Assembly: GCF_012933445.1 (NCBI RefSeq)
Contig: NZ_JABBNC010000016.1
Span: 62,001 to 126,000 of the forward strand
Direction of reading: 5' to 3'
DNA length: 64,000 nt
Source of the DNA: Actinoplanes sp. TBRC 11911
Lineage (GTDB): Bacteria > Actinomycetota > Actinomycetes > Mycobacteriales > Micromonosporaceae
Numbering within the stretch: the stretch's first letter is position 1; each line of letters opens with the position of its first letter. Shown here piece after piece: positions 24,563 through 32,971 of this stretch. The notes beneath the pieces were generated by a model. That model saw only the letters and a program-made list of their open reading frames with translations, was not told the origin of the DNA and did not search any database. The position numbers and the translations under genes are program-made.

Positions 24563-25548
24563 GCGGCGACCACCTTGGCTCGAGTGACCAGCAATGCCAG
24601 CACCGGCGCCCCGACCAGGGCGGTGATGATGCCGGCCGAGACCTCGCCGGGCAGCGCCACCACCCGGCCGATCACGTCGGCGGCGAGCAGCAGGACCGGG
24701 CCGAGCAGGGCCGAGACGGCGAGGATCCAGCGTTGATCGGTGCCGACCAGGGCGCGGGCCAGGTGCGGAACGGCCAGGCCGACGAACGCGATCGGGCCGG
24801 CCGCGGCCACCCCCGCGCCGGTGAGCAGGACCGCGGCGGCGCCCGCTCCGATGCGGACCAGGCCGACCCGGGTGCCCAGGCCGCGGGCCACGTCGTCGCC
24901 CAGCGCCAGCGCGTCCAGGCCCCGGGCCACCACCGCGGCGAGCAACAGGCCGCCCACCAGGAACGGAAGGACCTGGGCGGCGACGCTCGCGTCCCGTCCG
25001 TTGAGGCCGCCGACCACCCAGAAGCGGAACTCGTCGAACGTGCGGGTGTTCGTGCTGAGGATCCCGGCGGTGATCGCGCCGAAGCTGGCGTCCAGCGCCG
25101 CCCCGACCAGCGCCAGCGTCACCGGCGATGACCCCTGGGCGGTGCGGGCCGCGATCCCGGTGACGAGCAGGCCCGCGACGAGCGCGCCGGCGATGCCGAA
25201 CCAGACGTAGCCGGCCAGGCTGCCGATGCTGAACAGGGTGATCGCGATGACCACGCCCAGGGACGCGCCGGCGCTGATGCCGAGGATCCGCGGTTCGGCG
25301 AGCGGATTGCGGGTGAGTGCCTGCAGCAGAACACCCGCGGTGGCCAATGCGGCACCCACGGTGAGGCCCAGCAGCGTACGGGGAACTCGGAGATCCCAGA
25401 CGATGGAGGCCGTCTCGCCGCCGTCCGGTGATAGGAGAGCGTGCCCGACCTTGAGCGGGCTGATCGGGTTGCTGCCGACCGCGAGGCTGGTCAGGACGAG
25501 AAGCAAGAGCAGGGCGACCCCACCCACCAGCACGAATCGCCGTCCCAC
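24559..25548 (-). CDS. FecCD-family siderophore permease (first)
   Basis: 329 residues from the GTG at 25548, which has GAGG 6 bp upstream; a TTG at 25554 is in frame but lies too close to the SD. Typical FecCD helices: VGAALATAGVLLQALTRNPLAEPRILGIS, shown here by its NPLAEPRILG core, and a C-terminal PGEVSAGIITALVGAPVLALLV. It is the first gene of the four-gene operon, immediately behind an IdeR-type iron box, so expression should rise under iron limitation. Confidence 0.93.
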   Translation of the reverse strand: MGRRFVLVGGVALLLLLVLTSLAVGSNPISPLKVGHALLSPDGGETASIVWDLRVPRTLLGLTVGAALATAGVLLQALTRNPLAEPRILGISAGASLGVVIAITLFSIGSLAGYVWFGIAGALVAGLLVTGIAARTAQGSSPVTLALVGAALDASFGAITAGILSTNTRTFDEFRFWVVGGLNGRDASVAAQVLPFLVGGLLLAAVVARGLDALALGDDVARGLGTRVGLVRIGAGAAAVLLTGAGVAAAGPIAFVGLAVPHLARALVGTDQRWILAVSALLGPVLLLAADVIGRVVALPGEVSAGIITALVGAPVLALLVTRAKVVAA

Positions 25549-25556
25549 GCGCAACC

Positions 25557-25575
25557 TCAGCTTAGCCTTACCTAA
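25557..25575 (-). promoter_or_regulatory. IdeR/DtxR-type iron box
   Basis: On the minus strand TTAGGTAAGGCTAAGCTGA matches the 19-bp iron-box consensus TTAGGTTAGGCTAACCTAA at 16 of 19 positions. It sits right in front of the first permease gene; the divergent exporter starts 178 bp away on the other side. Iron-loaded IdeR would repress the uptake operon. Confidence 0.85.
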
Positions 25576-25752
25576 TTAGACCGTGAGACTGTAGCGGTCG
25601 GACGGGGCCTCCGTCTCCGGTAGTGATCGACACCACTCAGCCGCTTTTTTCCCGTTGGGAAGTGATTGTTCTCGCAGGTGGGCTGCCTCCCGGATCGGCT
25701 TGGGCGCGGCAATGCTGGATAAGTAGTGCCGGTCCTGGATCAGGGGGTTTGC

Positions 25753-27582
25753 ATGACCACTACCACCGCGTCCGGGTCGGGCGTCCAACTCAGCCATCGC
25801 CAGATCCTTCAGGTTCTCGGCGCTTTGCTGCTCGGCCTGTTCCTCGCGGCGCTGGACCAGACGATCGTCGCGTCCGCCATCCGCACCATCGGTGACGACC
25901 TGCACGGGCTCAGCGCCCAGGCGTGGGTCACCACCGCGTACCTGATCACGTCGACGATCGCGACGCCGCTCTACGGCAAGCTTTCCGACATCTACGGCCG
26001 GAAGAAGTTCTTCCTGCTCGCGATCACTTTGTTCGTCATCGGGTCGGCGGCGTCCTCGTTCGCGACCTCGATGTACGAGCTGGCCGGCTTCCGCGCCTTC
26101 CAGGGCCTCGGCGCGGGCGGCCTGTTCTCGCTGGCGCTCGCCATCATCGGGGACATCGTGCCGCCCCGCGAACGAGCCCGCTACCAGGGCTACTTCCTCG
26201 CCGTGTTCGGCACCGCGAGCGTACTGGGCCCGGTGATCGGCGGCTTCTTCGCCGGCGCCGACAGCATCCTCGGCATCACCGGCTGGCGCTGGGTCTTCCT
26301 GGTCAACGTGCCGATCGGCATCGTGGCACTGATCGTCGTCGCGAAGGTGCTGCGGATCGACCAGAAGCCGCGCAAACACCGCATCGACTGGTGGGGTGCC
26401 GTCGCCGTCTGCGTCACGCTGGTGCCGTTGCTGACCGTGGCCGAGCAGGGACGTGTCTGGGGCTGGGCCTCCACCCGCTCGCTGATCTGCATCGCGATCG
26501 GCGTCGTCGGCCTGATCCTGTTCATCGTGGTCGAGTGGCTGATGCGTGAGGACGCGTTGATCCCGCTGCGGTTCTTCCGCAACGGCACGTTCAGCCTCAC
26601 CGCGATCGGCGGCTTCATCGTCGGCATGGGCATGTTCGGCGGGCTCGCGGTGCTGCCGCTCTACCTGCAGATCGTGCGCGGCGCCTCGCCCACCGAATCC
26701 GGCCTGCTGCTGCTGCCGCTGACCGGCGGCCTGATGGTCGGCTCGGTGATCTCCGGCCAGCTGATCAGCCGCACCGGCCGGTACAAGGTCTATCCGGTCC
26801 TCGGGGCACTGCTCATGGCCGTCGGCCTGTTCCTGCTGCACTACGTGGGTGTGGACACGGCGTTCTGGGTCACCGGCATCTACATGGCGGTGGTGGGCCT
26901 CGGCATCGGTTTCGTCCTGCAGCCGATCACCCTGGCCGTGCAGAACGCGATGTCGCCCCGCGAGATCGGCGTCGCCACCGCGTCGGCCACCTTCTTCCGC
27001 CAGATGGGCGCCACCGCCGGCACCGCGTTATTCCTGTCGCTGCTGTTCTCCACGGTCGGCGGCAAGATCCGCGACGCGTTCGAGAACGCCGGACCGGGCT
27101 TCCAGCGCGCCTTGGCCGACCCCACGATCGCCCGCGACCCCGCCAACGCCCCCATCGTCAACGCGATCCGCGGCGGCGGCAGCTTGAACTCCAGCGCCCT
27201 GAACGACACGTCGTTCCTCAGCCACGTCACCGCGGTCCTGGCCCGCCCGTTCAAGGTCGGCTTCTCCGACTCGATGGACATGATCTTCCTGGTCGCCGGC
27301 GCCCTGATGGTCCTGGCCTTCATCATCTTCCTGTTCCTGCCCCAGGTCCCGCTGCGCACGCAGTCCGGCTTGTCGGCCCGCGCAGCAGACGACGCAGCCG
27401 CGGCGACTCCCCCGGCGGAGGTCCCGCCTCAGCCGGTCCAGGTCCCGTCACAGGCGACAATCGCCGCCTTGGCGGAGGAAACGGGCCGCCATGCCGCGCT
27501 CGAGGAACACGGCCGGCACGAGGAGTCCCGAACCCCGCTGAACGGGGCGGTCCAGCCAGGACTTCATCGAGCGCCCGAATAA
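25753..27582 (+). CDS. MFS multidrug exporter, DHA2 (14-TMS) family
   Basis: 609 residues from the ATG at 25753 (GGGGG upstream). Fourteen hydrophobic segments; motif 1 LFLAALDQTIVASAIRTIG and motif A GKLSDIYGRKKF are those of EmrB/QacA drug:H+ antiporters, and SVLGPVIGGFFAG is motif C. The last ~70 residues are a hydrophilic Pro/Ala/Gln-rich tail. It is divergent from the iron operon, so export of a siderophore is an attractive but unproven idea. A drug exporter is the default reading. Confidence 0.9.
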   Translation: MTTTTASGSGVQLSHRQILQVLGALLLGLFLAALDQTIVASAIRTIGDDLHGLSAQAWVTTAYLITSTIATPLYGKLSDIYGRKKFFLLAITLFVIGSAASSFATSMYELAGFRAFQGLGAGGLFSLALAIIGDIVPPRERARYQGYFLAVFGTASVLGPVIGGFFAGADSILGITGWRWVFLVNVPIGIVALIVVAKVLRIDQKPRKHRIDWWGAVAVCVTLVPLLTVAEQGRVWGWASTRSLICIAIGVVGLILFIVVEWLMREDALIPLRFFRNGTFSLTAIGGFIVGMGMFGGLAVLPLYLQIVRGASPTESGLLLLPLTGGLMVGSVISGQLISRTGRYKVYPVLGALLMAVGLFLLHYVGVDTAFWVTGIYMAVVGLGIGFVLQPITLAVQNAMSPREIGVATASATFFRQMGATAGTALFLSLLFSTVGGKIRDAFENAGPGFQRALADPTIARDPANAPIVNAIRGGGSLNSSALNDTSFLSHVTAVLARPFKVGFSDSMDMIFLVAGALMVLAFIIFLFLPQVPLRTQSGLSARAADDAAAATPPAEVPPQPVQVPSQATIAALAEETGRHAALEEHGRHEESRTPLNGAVQPGLHRAPE

Positions 27583-27915
27583 GAGGTACGCCGCGCCCCC
27601 GCCCCCAACCACACCAAGACCGCCCCGGCGGCCGCACCCCGGCCAGGCGTCCCGCCAAGGCCATACGCAGCCGCCGGGCGGAAGAGATCCCGCACGGCCA
27701 AAGCAACCGCCCGGTTAGGGCCGACGACTTCTCCTACGCGACCAATGCGGGGTTCAGCGGACGATGAAGGCCAGCCGGCATCGTGGCGGCGTTGGTCATG
27801 CGCGGGGCGTTCATCGCCGCCGGCGCCGCGCTGGCGATTGTGCGCCCGCCCGGCGAGGCACGCCAACTCGACCGTGCCATTTCCATTGACGGATGCCGAT
27901 ACCCTGCGTATCAGC
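27583..27915. other. Intergenic region without a supported gene
   Basis: 333 bases after the exporter. A short open stretch on the plus strand (from GTG at 27783) would encode a hydrophobic peptide beginning with MRGAFIAAGAALAIV, but it has no SD and ends without features. I see no tRNA, terminator or repeat. Confidence 0.5.
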
Positions 27916-28518
27916 ATGCCCAGACGAAGGAAGCCACCCGAAGATCCGCCCCCGCCTAGCGCACCGCATCCGAGACCGGGCGGTGATGACTCCCGCGGCC
28001 CGGAGACCATCGCTCAGTGGCAGGAAAAAATCGCGGACGCGGCGTCCGGGGGACGCCAGTCCCAAGCCGCGCGCTCCTCGGTCACACCGCAGCCGGTGGG
28101 CCCGGCCGCGAAGATCCCGCTCCGGCCACCCAACACGCGGCACAATCTGAACAGCATCCGGCCCAGCAACCCGCCGAAGCAGAAGAACACCGTCGTGCTC
28201 CCCGGAACGGATGTGGCCAAGGATCTGGACGATATCGCCGCCGGCCGGGCAACGTGGCAGCCGGAGCGCAACTTTTACGAGGTCAACGGCAGGTCGTACG
28301 GGGTGGAGGGAAACGGCACCGTCTTCCCGATCTCCGGGCCCGGCTTCGTGCAGATGTCGCGGCCCGAATACAAGGTTCTGCAGCAGTTGATCGGCTCTTC
28401 GGGCGACGTCGCCGCCGCGCGCGAAACGCTGCTCCGAGACCCGAGCGTGAGCGAGTCGCATTGGGCGGCGGCCCTCGCGGTCTTCGCGCACCATCGGACG
28501 TACAGGGGTGAGGCATGA
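27916..28518 (+). CDS. Unknown protein, possible polymorphic-toxin C-terminal module
   Basis: 200 residues from the ATG at 27916. The N-terminal third is Pro/Arg-rich and probably disordered (PRRRKPPEDPPPPSAPHP). From about residue 115 there is a compact domain: WQPERNFYEVNGRSYGVEG, GTVFPISGPGFVQMSR, then a helical end with SESHWAAALAVFAHHRTY. The layout resembles toxin tips of actinobacterial polymorphic toxins, where NGxxYGV...GPGFxxLxR-like sequences occur. No signal peptide or trafficking domain is present. It overlaps the next gene by 4 bp (ATGA), a typical toxin/immunity spacing. Function unproven. Confidence 0.6.
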   Translation: MPRRRKPPEDPPPPSAPHPRPGGDDSRGPETIAQWQEKIADAASGGRQSQAARSSVTPQPVGPAAKIPLRPPNTRHNLNSIRPSNPPKQKNTVVLPGTDVAKDLDDIAAGRATWQPERNFYEVNGRSYGVEGNGTVFPISGPGFVQMSRPEYKVLQQLIGSSGDVAAARETLLRDPSVSESHWAAALAVFAHHRTYRGEA

Positions 28519-28970
28519 ACTACGGGATCTACTTCGACAGCGCCACCTCGGCCGACGCCGTTCGCGAGGCGCTACAGACCGTCTACGGCATCGCGCCGTC
28601 GTTGGTTTACGTAGGGCCGTACGAGAACCTTGCCGGCCACCCCGGCCCCGATCCGGTCGCGCTCGTCGTCCCCGCGGGCGGGCAGTTCGGACACGAGCTC
28701 AGCGCCGGTGACCGCCTCGCCGAGTTGACCGGGCAGAACGAGCTGGAACTCGCCCGATCCCTGTGCCGCGTCGCGGGATGCCGAGCCTTGGTCGACGACG
28801 GAAGCCCGGCTCCGGACTATTGGTTCCTGGTCGCTGAGGACGGCAGCTACGGCCGTGTCGAAACCGATGCCGACGCCGACGGGCTGACCGTTCGCCACGC
28901 CTTGGAGCCCATCGCTGGCGCGCCTGACCTCATCGTGCAGCCCCCGCCCGACTGGGCACGGACCTGGTAG
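28515..28970 (+). CDS. Unknown acidic protein, possible immunity partner
   Basis: 151 residues, acidic and soluble (many Asp/Glu, few Lys), no membrane segment. Beta-strand/helix alternation opens with MNYGIYFDSATSADAVREAL; DPVALVVPAGGQFG and the Cys pair CRVAGC come in the middle. Its ATG overlaps the stop of the preceding gene (ATGA), so the two are translationally coupled. Size, acidity and coupling fit an immunity protein for the upstream toxin-like product. I recognise no named family. Confidence 0.6.
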   Translation: MNYGIYFDSATSADAVREALQTVYGIAPSLVYVGPYENLAGHPGPDPVALVVPAGGQFGHELSAGDRLAELTGQNELELARSLCRVAGCRALVDDGSPAPDYWFLVAEDGSYGRVETDADADGLTVRHALEPIAGAPDLIVQPPPDWARTW

Positions 28971-29132
28971 CCGCGCACCGGAATCGCGGCGGCGGGGATC
29001 GGTCACTTTGGTCGGCCTGACCTACCCCTCGAGGTGACCAACGAGCCGCACATGCCTACGAAGCTGAAGAAGTCGCCGGTGGCGGGCAACTCGCCGGCCT
29101 GGGGCCAGGTTAACGCGTGCCTCGTCCGTCCA

Positions 29133-29367
29133 TCTCACAATGCGGCGATCCCGGCCACATACTGGGCGTTCTCGAGACCTTGGAGAGTTACGCCCATATG
29201 CGAGCCCGAACTCTCCAAGGTCTACGAAACCTCGAGGAAGGCGGCCGAAAAAAGGGTGCGAAAGCGGAGAAAACTCACTCTACTGTGGACGCGAATCTCA
29301 CATTGCGGACCCGCTGCCACGATGTGGGAGCCAGTCCCGTACAACGGACACAGATCCCACACTGTGG
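29133..29367. repeat. Scattered TCYCACAxTGYGG repeats in noncoding stretch
   Basis: TCTCACAATGCGG (29133), TCTCACATTGCGG (29296) and TCCCACACTGTGG (29355) share one 13-bp pattern. A reverse-type copy CCACGATGTGGGA (29317-29329) can pair with the last one (TGTGGGA/TCCCACA). The region 28971-29409 has no supported gene. The role is unknown. Confidence 0.6.
29176..29222. other. Perfect 14-bp inverted repeat (RNA hairpin or protein site)
   Basis: GACCTTGGAGAGTT (29176-29189) and AACTCTCCAAGGTC (29209-29222) are exact reverse complements around a 19-nt loop, in a gene-free stretch. The stem is less GC-rich than usual terminators here and has no T-tract. It could be an ncRNA stem, a terminator for the upstream pair, or an insertion remnant. 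Confidence 0.75.
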
Positions 29368-29409
29368 CACCCGTAGGGCGGCGGGCGCCGGCTTGCCGCG
29401 CCCCGGTCG

Positions 29410-29784
29410 GTGACACGCGGCAGTGCCCGTCCCACCGAGGATCACCGGTTTGCCACGGTGAATGTGCTGCGCGCGGCGCGGACGACGGCCGACGCTTCCA
29501 AGACGTAGGTGCGCAAAGGCAACAATGTCACCTTCACCGGGACGCGCAAGCGGGCCGATTTGGGCACCAGCCTGTTCAAGGGATACGACGGAGCGTCGGC
29601 TCAGCTTCAGTTCAGCAAGGAAGGCACCAACGCATTCACCACGGTCACCACGGTGAAGGCAGCGGGTGGCAAGCTTTCGGCCACCGTAGCGGCGAACAAG
29701 GACGGGCGCTGGCGCTGGCGTTTCGCCGGTGACAAGACCACCGCCGCGGCGACATCCTCGGTCAAGTTCGTCAACGTTTTCTAG
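29410..29784 (+). pseudogene. Remnant of a secreted beta-repeat protein, interrupted by TAG
   Basis: One reading frame runs from about 29410 to the TAG at 29782-29784 and is interrupted by TAG at 29506-29508. Across the stop the protein reads ADASKT*VRKGNNVTFTG and continues TSLFKGYDGASAQLQF...DGRWRWRFAGD, the beta-sandwich repeat seen in actinobacterial secreted proteins, where a Tyr usually sits at the stop position (TAC or TAT to TAG). The fragment lacks any signal peptide or upstream domain. A GTG at 29509 could restart a 91-residue product, so a short functional protein is not excluded. Confidence 0.6.
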
Positions 29785-29847
29785 AGCATTCCGCCTCAGC
29801 ACCGCGACCCGGCGTGTCCGACGTCGGGCCGCGGTGCTGTTCCGCCG

Positions 29848-30453
29848 TTACTTTTCCATGGAGCAGAACGGTGGGTTGCCGGTGGTGATGCCCAGGTCTT
29901 TGCAGTCGTAGGCACTGCCCTGGCTGTGGTATTGCCAGCCGGTGCTGGCCTTGTAGTGGAACAGGTAGATGCCGTCGCCGACGCCTGGGCGCATCGGAGC
30001 GGCAGTGGCCCAGGTTCGCCAGCACTCGATGCTTGACGAGGGGAAACTCCAGCCGTCCGGCAGGTCGGCGAGCTTTTCCAAGGTCTTCGCCGACGGGCAG
30101 TCGGGATATCGGCCGGTGGCCTTGGTGGACGAGGGTGGCGCCGACGACGGCGGTTTCGTGCTCGGTGTCGGCGAGGTCGGGGCGACGCTGGGGGCCGGCG
30201 ACGTCACGGCGACGCTCGGTGCCGGCGGTTGCGTCGCCACCGCGGTTGACGGGTGCGGGCGGTTGGCGCCGGCGACGGCCGCCACGCCGCCGATGGCGAA
30301 CACCACCGCCGCGGCCGCGGCGCCCGTGGCCAGGCGGGCGCGTCGTTGCGTCTGCCGTGACTTGTTCAGGGACCGCTCGTACATGTCGGTGCTGCCGCCG
30401 TGCTCGGCCAGATCGGACATGGCCTGACGCAGCGGATCGAGGTTGTCGTTCAT
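29848..30453 (-). CDS. Membrane-anchored sigma-factor partner with sensor-like exodomain
   Basis: 201 residues: ~45-residue cytosolic N terminus (MNDNLDPLRQAMSDLAEHGG), one transmembrane helix (ATGAAAAAVVFAIGGVAAVAG), a Pro/Ser/Thr linker of about 50 residues, then an ~80-residue extracytoplasmic domain with four Cys. Its exodomain closely matches that of the lipoprotein at 31049-31519 (CPSAK-LEKL, ECW--WATA, YHSQGS-Y-CKDLGI, PFCS). It overlaps the sigma gene by one base (TGATG). It is likely the anti-sigma or signal-receiving partner; it lacks the zinc HxxxCxxC motif of classic anti-sigmas. Confidence 0.75.
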   Translation of the reverse strand: MNDNLDPLRQAMSDLAEHGGSTDMYERSLNKSRQTQRRARLATGAAAAAVVFAIGGVAAVAGANRPHPSTAVATQPPAPSVAVTSPAPSVAPTSPTPSTKPPSSAPPSSTKATGRYPDCPSAKTLEKLADLPDGWSFPSSSIECWRTWATAAPMRPGVGDGIYLFHYKASTGWQYHSQGSAYDCKDLGITTGNPPFCSMEK

Positions 30454-30971
30454 CAGGCTTCCTCCATCACGCCGGAGAGCAGGCCAGGCGCCAGCTCCCG
30501 CATGCGCGCCAGCGCCTTGCTGGTCTGGCTCTTGATCGTGCCGACCGAGCATTGCAGCAGCTCGGCGGCCTCGGCCTCGCTGCGATCCTCGAAGAACCGC
30601 AACACCAGCACGGCGCGTTGCCGGCGGGTGAGCTTGGCCAACGCCTCGTGCAGGGCGAGCTTGAGTTCGGTACGGCGGGCGTGGTCGCTGCCGGGCTGCG
30701 GCACGTCGGACAGTTCGCCCGGCATCGACTCGACCACCCGGCGGCGGCGCCACCAGCTCACATGCTGGTGATACATGGCCGTCCTGGTGTACGCCTCGAA
30801 GTGTCCCGGATCGTCCAGCCGATGCCGGCCTCGATGGGTGCGGGCCAGCGCGTCCTGCACCAGGTCCTCGGCGAGGTACCGGTCGCCGGTCAGCAGGAAC
30901 GCGGTCCGCAGCAACGCGGCCGACCGGGTTCGAACAAACTCGCAGAAAAGGTCGTCTATGGAGTCCGGCAT
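30453..30971 (-). CDS. SigE-family ECF RNA polymerase sigma factor
   Basis: 172 residues from the ATG at 30971. Region 2 (~10-75: LLRTAFLLTGDRYLAEDLVQDAL, in its LTGDxxxAEDLVQ core) and region 4 (~115-165: LTRRQRAVLVLRFFEDRSEAEAAELL, ending in the HTH GTIKSQTSKAL) define an ECF sigma of the actinobacterial SigE group. The neighbouring membrane protein and lipoprotein share an exodomain, which points to control by an extracellular signal. The gene is sandwiched: lipoprotein 77 bp upstream, membrane partner overlapping downstream. Confidence 0.88.
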   Translation of the reverse strand: MPDSIDDLFCEFVRTRSAALLRTAFLLTGDRYLAEDLVQDALARTHRGRHRLDDPGHFEAYTRTAMYHQHVSWWRRRRVVESMPGELSDVPQPGSDHARRTELKLALHEALAKLTRRQRAVLVLRFFEDRSEAEAAELLQCSVGTIKSQTSKALARMRELAPGLLSGVMEEA

Positions 30972-31048
30972 GTCCCGCTCGCGCTCCCCGTGCGCCGAAA
31001 TTCCTCGCGTTGGCCGACTATGCCGCACACCGTAATCGATATCGACCA

Positions 31049-31519
31049 TCACGAGCAGAAGGGTGCGGGCTCGTCGATGCCGAGATCCTTGCAGTGGTAC
31101 CCGCTGCCCTGGCTGTGGTAGCGCCAGCCCTTGCCGGCCTGGTACCGGAACAGATCGAAGCCGTCGCCGACGGTCGGGCCCTCCGGGTCGGCGGTCGCCC
31201 AGCCCTTCCAGCACTCCACGCTCGACGGGACGTAGTGCCAGCCCTTCGGCAGGTTCGACAATTTCTCCAGAGCCTTGGCCGAGGGGCATTTTCCGGCCGA
31301 GGTCGTTGCCGCAACGTCCTTAGTGGCCGGAGCGCGGTCTTTCGTGGCGCTCGCCGTCGGAGTCGACGAGGGCGGAACAGTTGCCGGCGATGGGGACGCG
31401 GCGGACGAAGCGGACACGGCAGGCAAAGCGGTCGGAGCGGCGGACGGCGCGGACGTGCAGGCGGCGAGTCCGAACAGGACGGCGACGACGGGTAACAGAC
31501 GGCGGTGACGTGCGGACAT
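31049..31519 (-). CDS. Lipoprotein with the same exodomain as the sigma-factor partner
   Basis: 156 residues from the ATG at 31519 (GGGGGAAC 6 bp upstream). Lipobox LFGLAAC, a long Ser/Thr/Pro/Ala linker, then a C-terminal domain of about 80 residues that aligns almost column by column with that of the membrane protein at 29848-30453: CPSAKALEKLSNLPKGW, PSSVECWKGWATA, VGDGFDLF, YHSQGSGYHCKDLGI, PFCS. Four conserved Cys suggest disulfides. It precedes the sigma factor on the same strand. It may bind the same ligand or the partner itself. Family not named. Confidence 0.8.
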   Translation of the reverse strand: MSARHRRLLPVVAVLFGLAACTSAPSAAPTALPAVSASSAASPSPATVPPSSTPTASATKDRAPATKDVAATTSAGKCPSAKALEKLSNLPKGWHYVPSSVECWKGWATADPEGPTVGDGFDLFRYQAGKGWRYHSQGSGYHCKDLGIDEPAPFCS

Positions 31520-31623
31520 TTCAAGTTCCCCCGGATGATGAGTGTCTCGCTGACATCCGGGTACATGCGATCCACGGCTCACGGGTTGCCGTCGACCGGA
31601 AACAATCTAGAAAATGCCCTTGA

Positions 31624-32151
31624 TCACCACCAGTAGATCGGGTACCGCTGGTTGTTGATCCGGTTGCCGACCAGGCCGACGAGCACCAGGATCACCGTCG
31701 CCGCCGCGAGCAGGAGCAGGAACGACACGACCTTCGGCGAGGTGGCGGCGACGATCACCGCGGTCGCGGCGGCGGGCGAGTGCGGCACCCGCAGCAGCAA
31801 CATGGCGCCCAGCGCGAGCCCGCCGGCGATCGCCGCGGACCAGTCGTTCTGCCCCAGCACGGCCAGCACCACGAAGCCGGTCGCGGCCGAGACGAGCTGG
31901 CCGCCGATCACGTTGCGGGGCTGCCCCAGCGGCAGGCCACTGGCGCCGACGACGAGTGCCATGCTCGCCGCCAGTGGTGGGATCAGCAGCGTCTCGCCGG
32001 TGGCCTTGCCGACCGCCACCAGCACCACCAGGGCGGCGACGCTGGTCGCCGTCGCGATCAGCACGGTCGACGGCTTCGGCCGCGGCGGGGCCTGGGTGGC
32101 CCACCGGTGGCGGCCGATCACGCTTTGGGTCATGGCTAACGGTTTTACCAT
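31624..32151 (-). CDS. HPP-family membrane protein
   Basis: 175 residues, five hydrophobic segments. The conserved HPP signature appears as LRVPHSPAAATAVIVA (the family is named for a His-Pro-Pro motif; here HSP), with PPLAASMALVVGASGLPLGQPRNVIGGQ before it. Some members transport nitrite, but no nitrogen genes adjoin. The ATG at 32151 and the one at 32133 (MTQSVIG) are both possible; neither has an SD. Divergent from the CGNR regulator gene. Confidence 0.8.
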   Translation of the reverse strand: MVKPLAMTQSVIGRHRWATQAPPRPKPSTVLIATATSVAALVVLVAVGKATGETLLIPPLAASMALVVGASGLPLGQPRNVIGGQLVSAATGFVVLAVLGQNDWSAAIAGGLALGAMLLLRVPHSPAAATAVIVAATSPKVVSFLLLLAAATVILVLVGLVGNRINNQRYPIYWW

Positions 32152-32301
32152 TAGGACGTGTCGCGCCGGGCCGCTCGCACCGCGGCAGACCGCTTTTGCG
32201 CAGGTCGGGTGGGCCGGGTGGGCTTGCGCACACCGCTCGCGGCGTGTCCAACGCGTAAACTCCTGGTGATGTTCGGCACCAGCCAGGCTGGGAAGTCAGC
32301 A

Positions 32302-32886
32302 ATGCAAATCACCACACACGACCGGAACACTCTAGAAATACGCCCCAATGAACCGTTGGCGGTGGAATTCACAAGTTCATGGCACTTCGAATCCGGCGTC
32401 CTGCTCGACGAGATCGAGACGCAGGAGGGGTTGGCGGACTGGGTCGACGCGTACCGGTTCCGGCTCGGCATGTCCTCCGGCGAGCAGATCAGCATCGGCG
32501 ATGAGGATGTCGACGTCGCGCTGCGCGTCCGTGCGGCCGTGCGCGACCTGCTGGACGCGTTGGTCGACCAGACGTCACCGCCGCCCGGTTCGCTCGACCT
32601 GGTCACCAAGCTGGCCGGCCGGCTCGACGACACGACGGTCGCGTGGCCGGCCGCCGGGCCGCACCTCGTCTGGCCCGACGACACCCCCACGATCGACAAG
32701 GTGCTGTCCCAGGTCTGCGCGTCGGCGGTCCGCTTACTCACCTCGCCGCGCCGCGAGCTGCTGCGGCGCTGCCCGGCGCCCAGTTGCGTGCTCTTCTTCT
32801 CGGCGTTACGCAAGACCCAGCAGTGGTGCAGCCCGGCGTGCGGCAACCGGGCACGGGTGGCACGCCACAGCGCCCGCGGCCGCTGA
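32302..32886 (+). CDS. CGNR zinc-finger (ABATE-domain) regulator
   Basis: 194 residues from the ATG at 32302; another ATG at 32269 is in frame. An N-terminal ABATE-like stress domain (~20-140) is followed by the C-terminal CGNR zinc finger: CPAPSCVLFF...QQWCSPACGNRARVARH, with the four zinc ligands and the name-giving CGNR. Such proteins are presumed transcription factors. No target site is evident. Divergent from the HPP gene with about 150 bp between starts. Confidence 0.85.
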   Translation: MQITTHDRNTLEIRPNEPLAVEFTSSWHFESGVLLDEIETQEGLADWVDAYRFRLGMSSGEQISIGDEDVDVALRVRAAVRDLLDALVDQTSPPPGSLDLVTKLAGRLDDTTVAWPAAGPHLVWPDDTPTIDKVLSQVCASAVRLLTSPRRELLRRCPAPSCVLFFSALRKTQQWCSPACGNRARVARHSARGR

Positions 32887-32971
32887 AGCGGGCGCCGAAA
32901 ACGACCGCGAGACCACGGTGACCCATCACGAGGTGCCCCGCCACCTGCGCTGACGGGCCACCCCGTCGCGG

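Noticed and set aside
25726..25752. Nine-residue N-terminal extension of the DHA2 exporter
   Set aside because: The ATG at 25753 has the G-rich SD and starts the conserved region.
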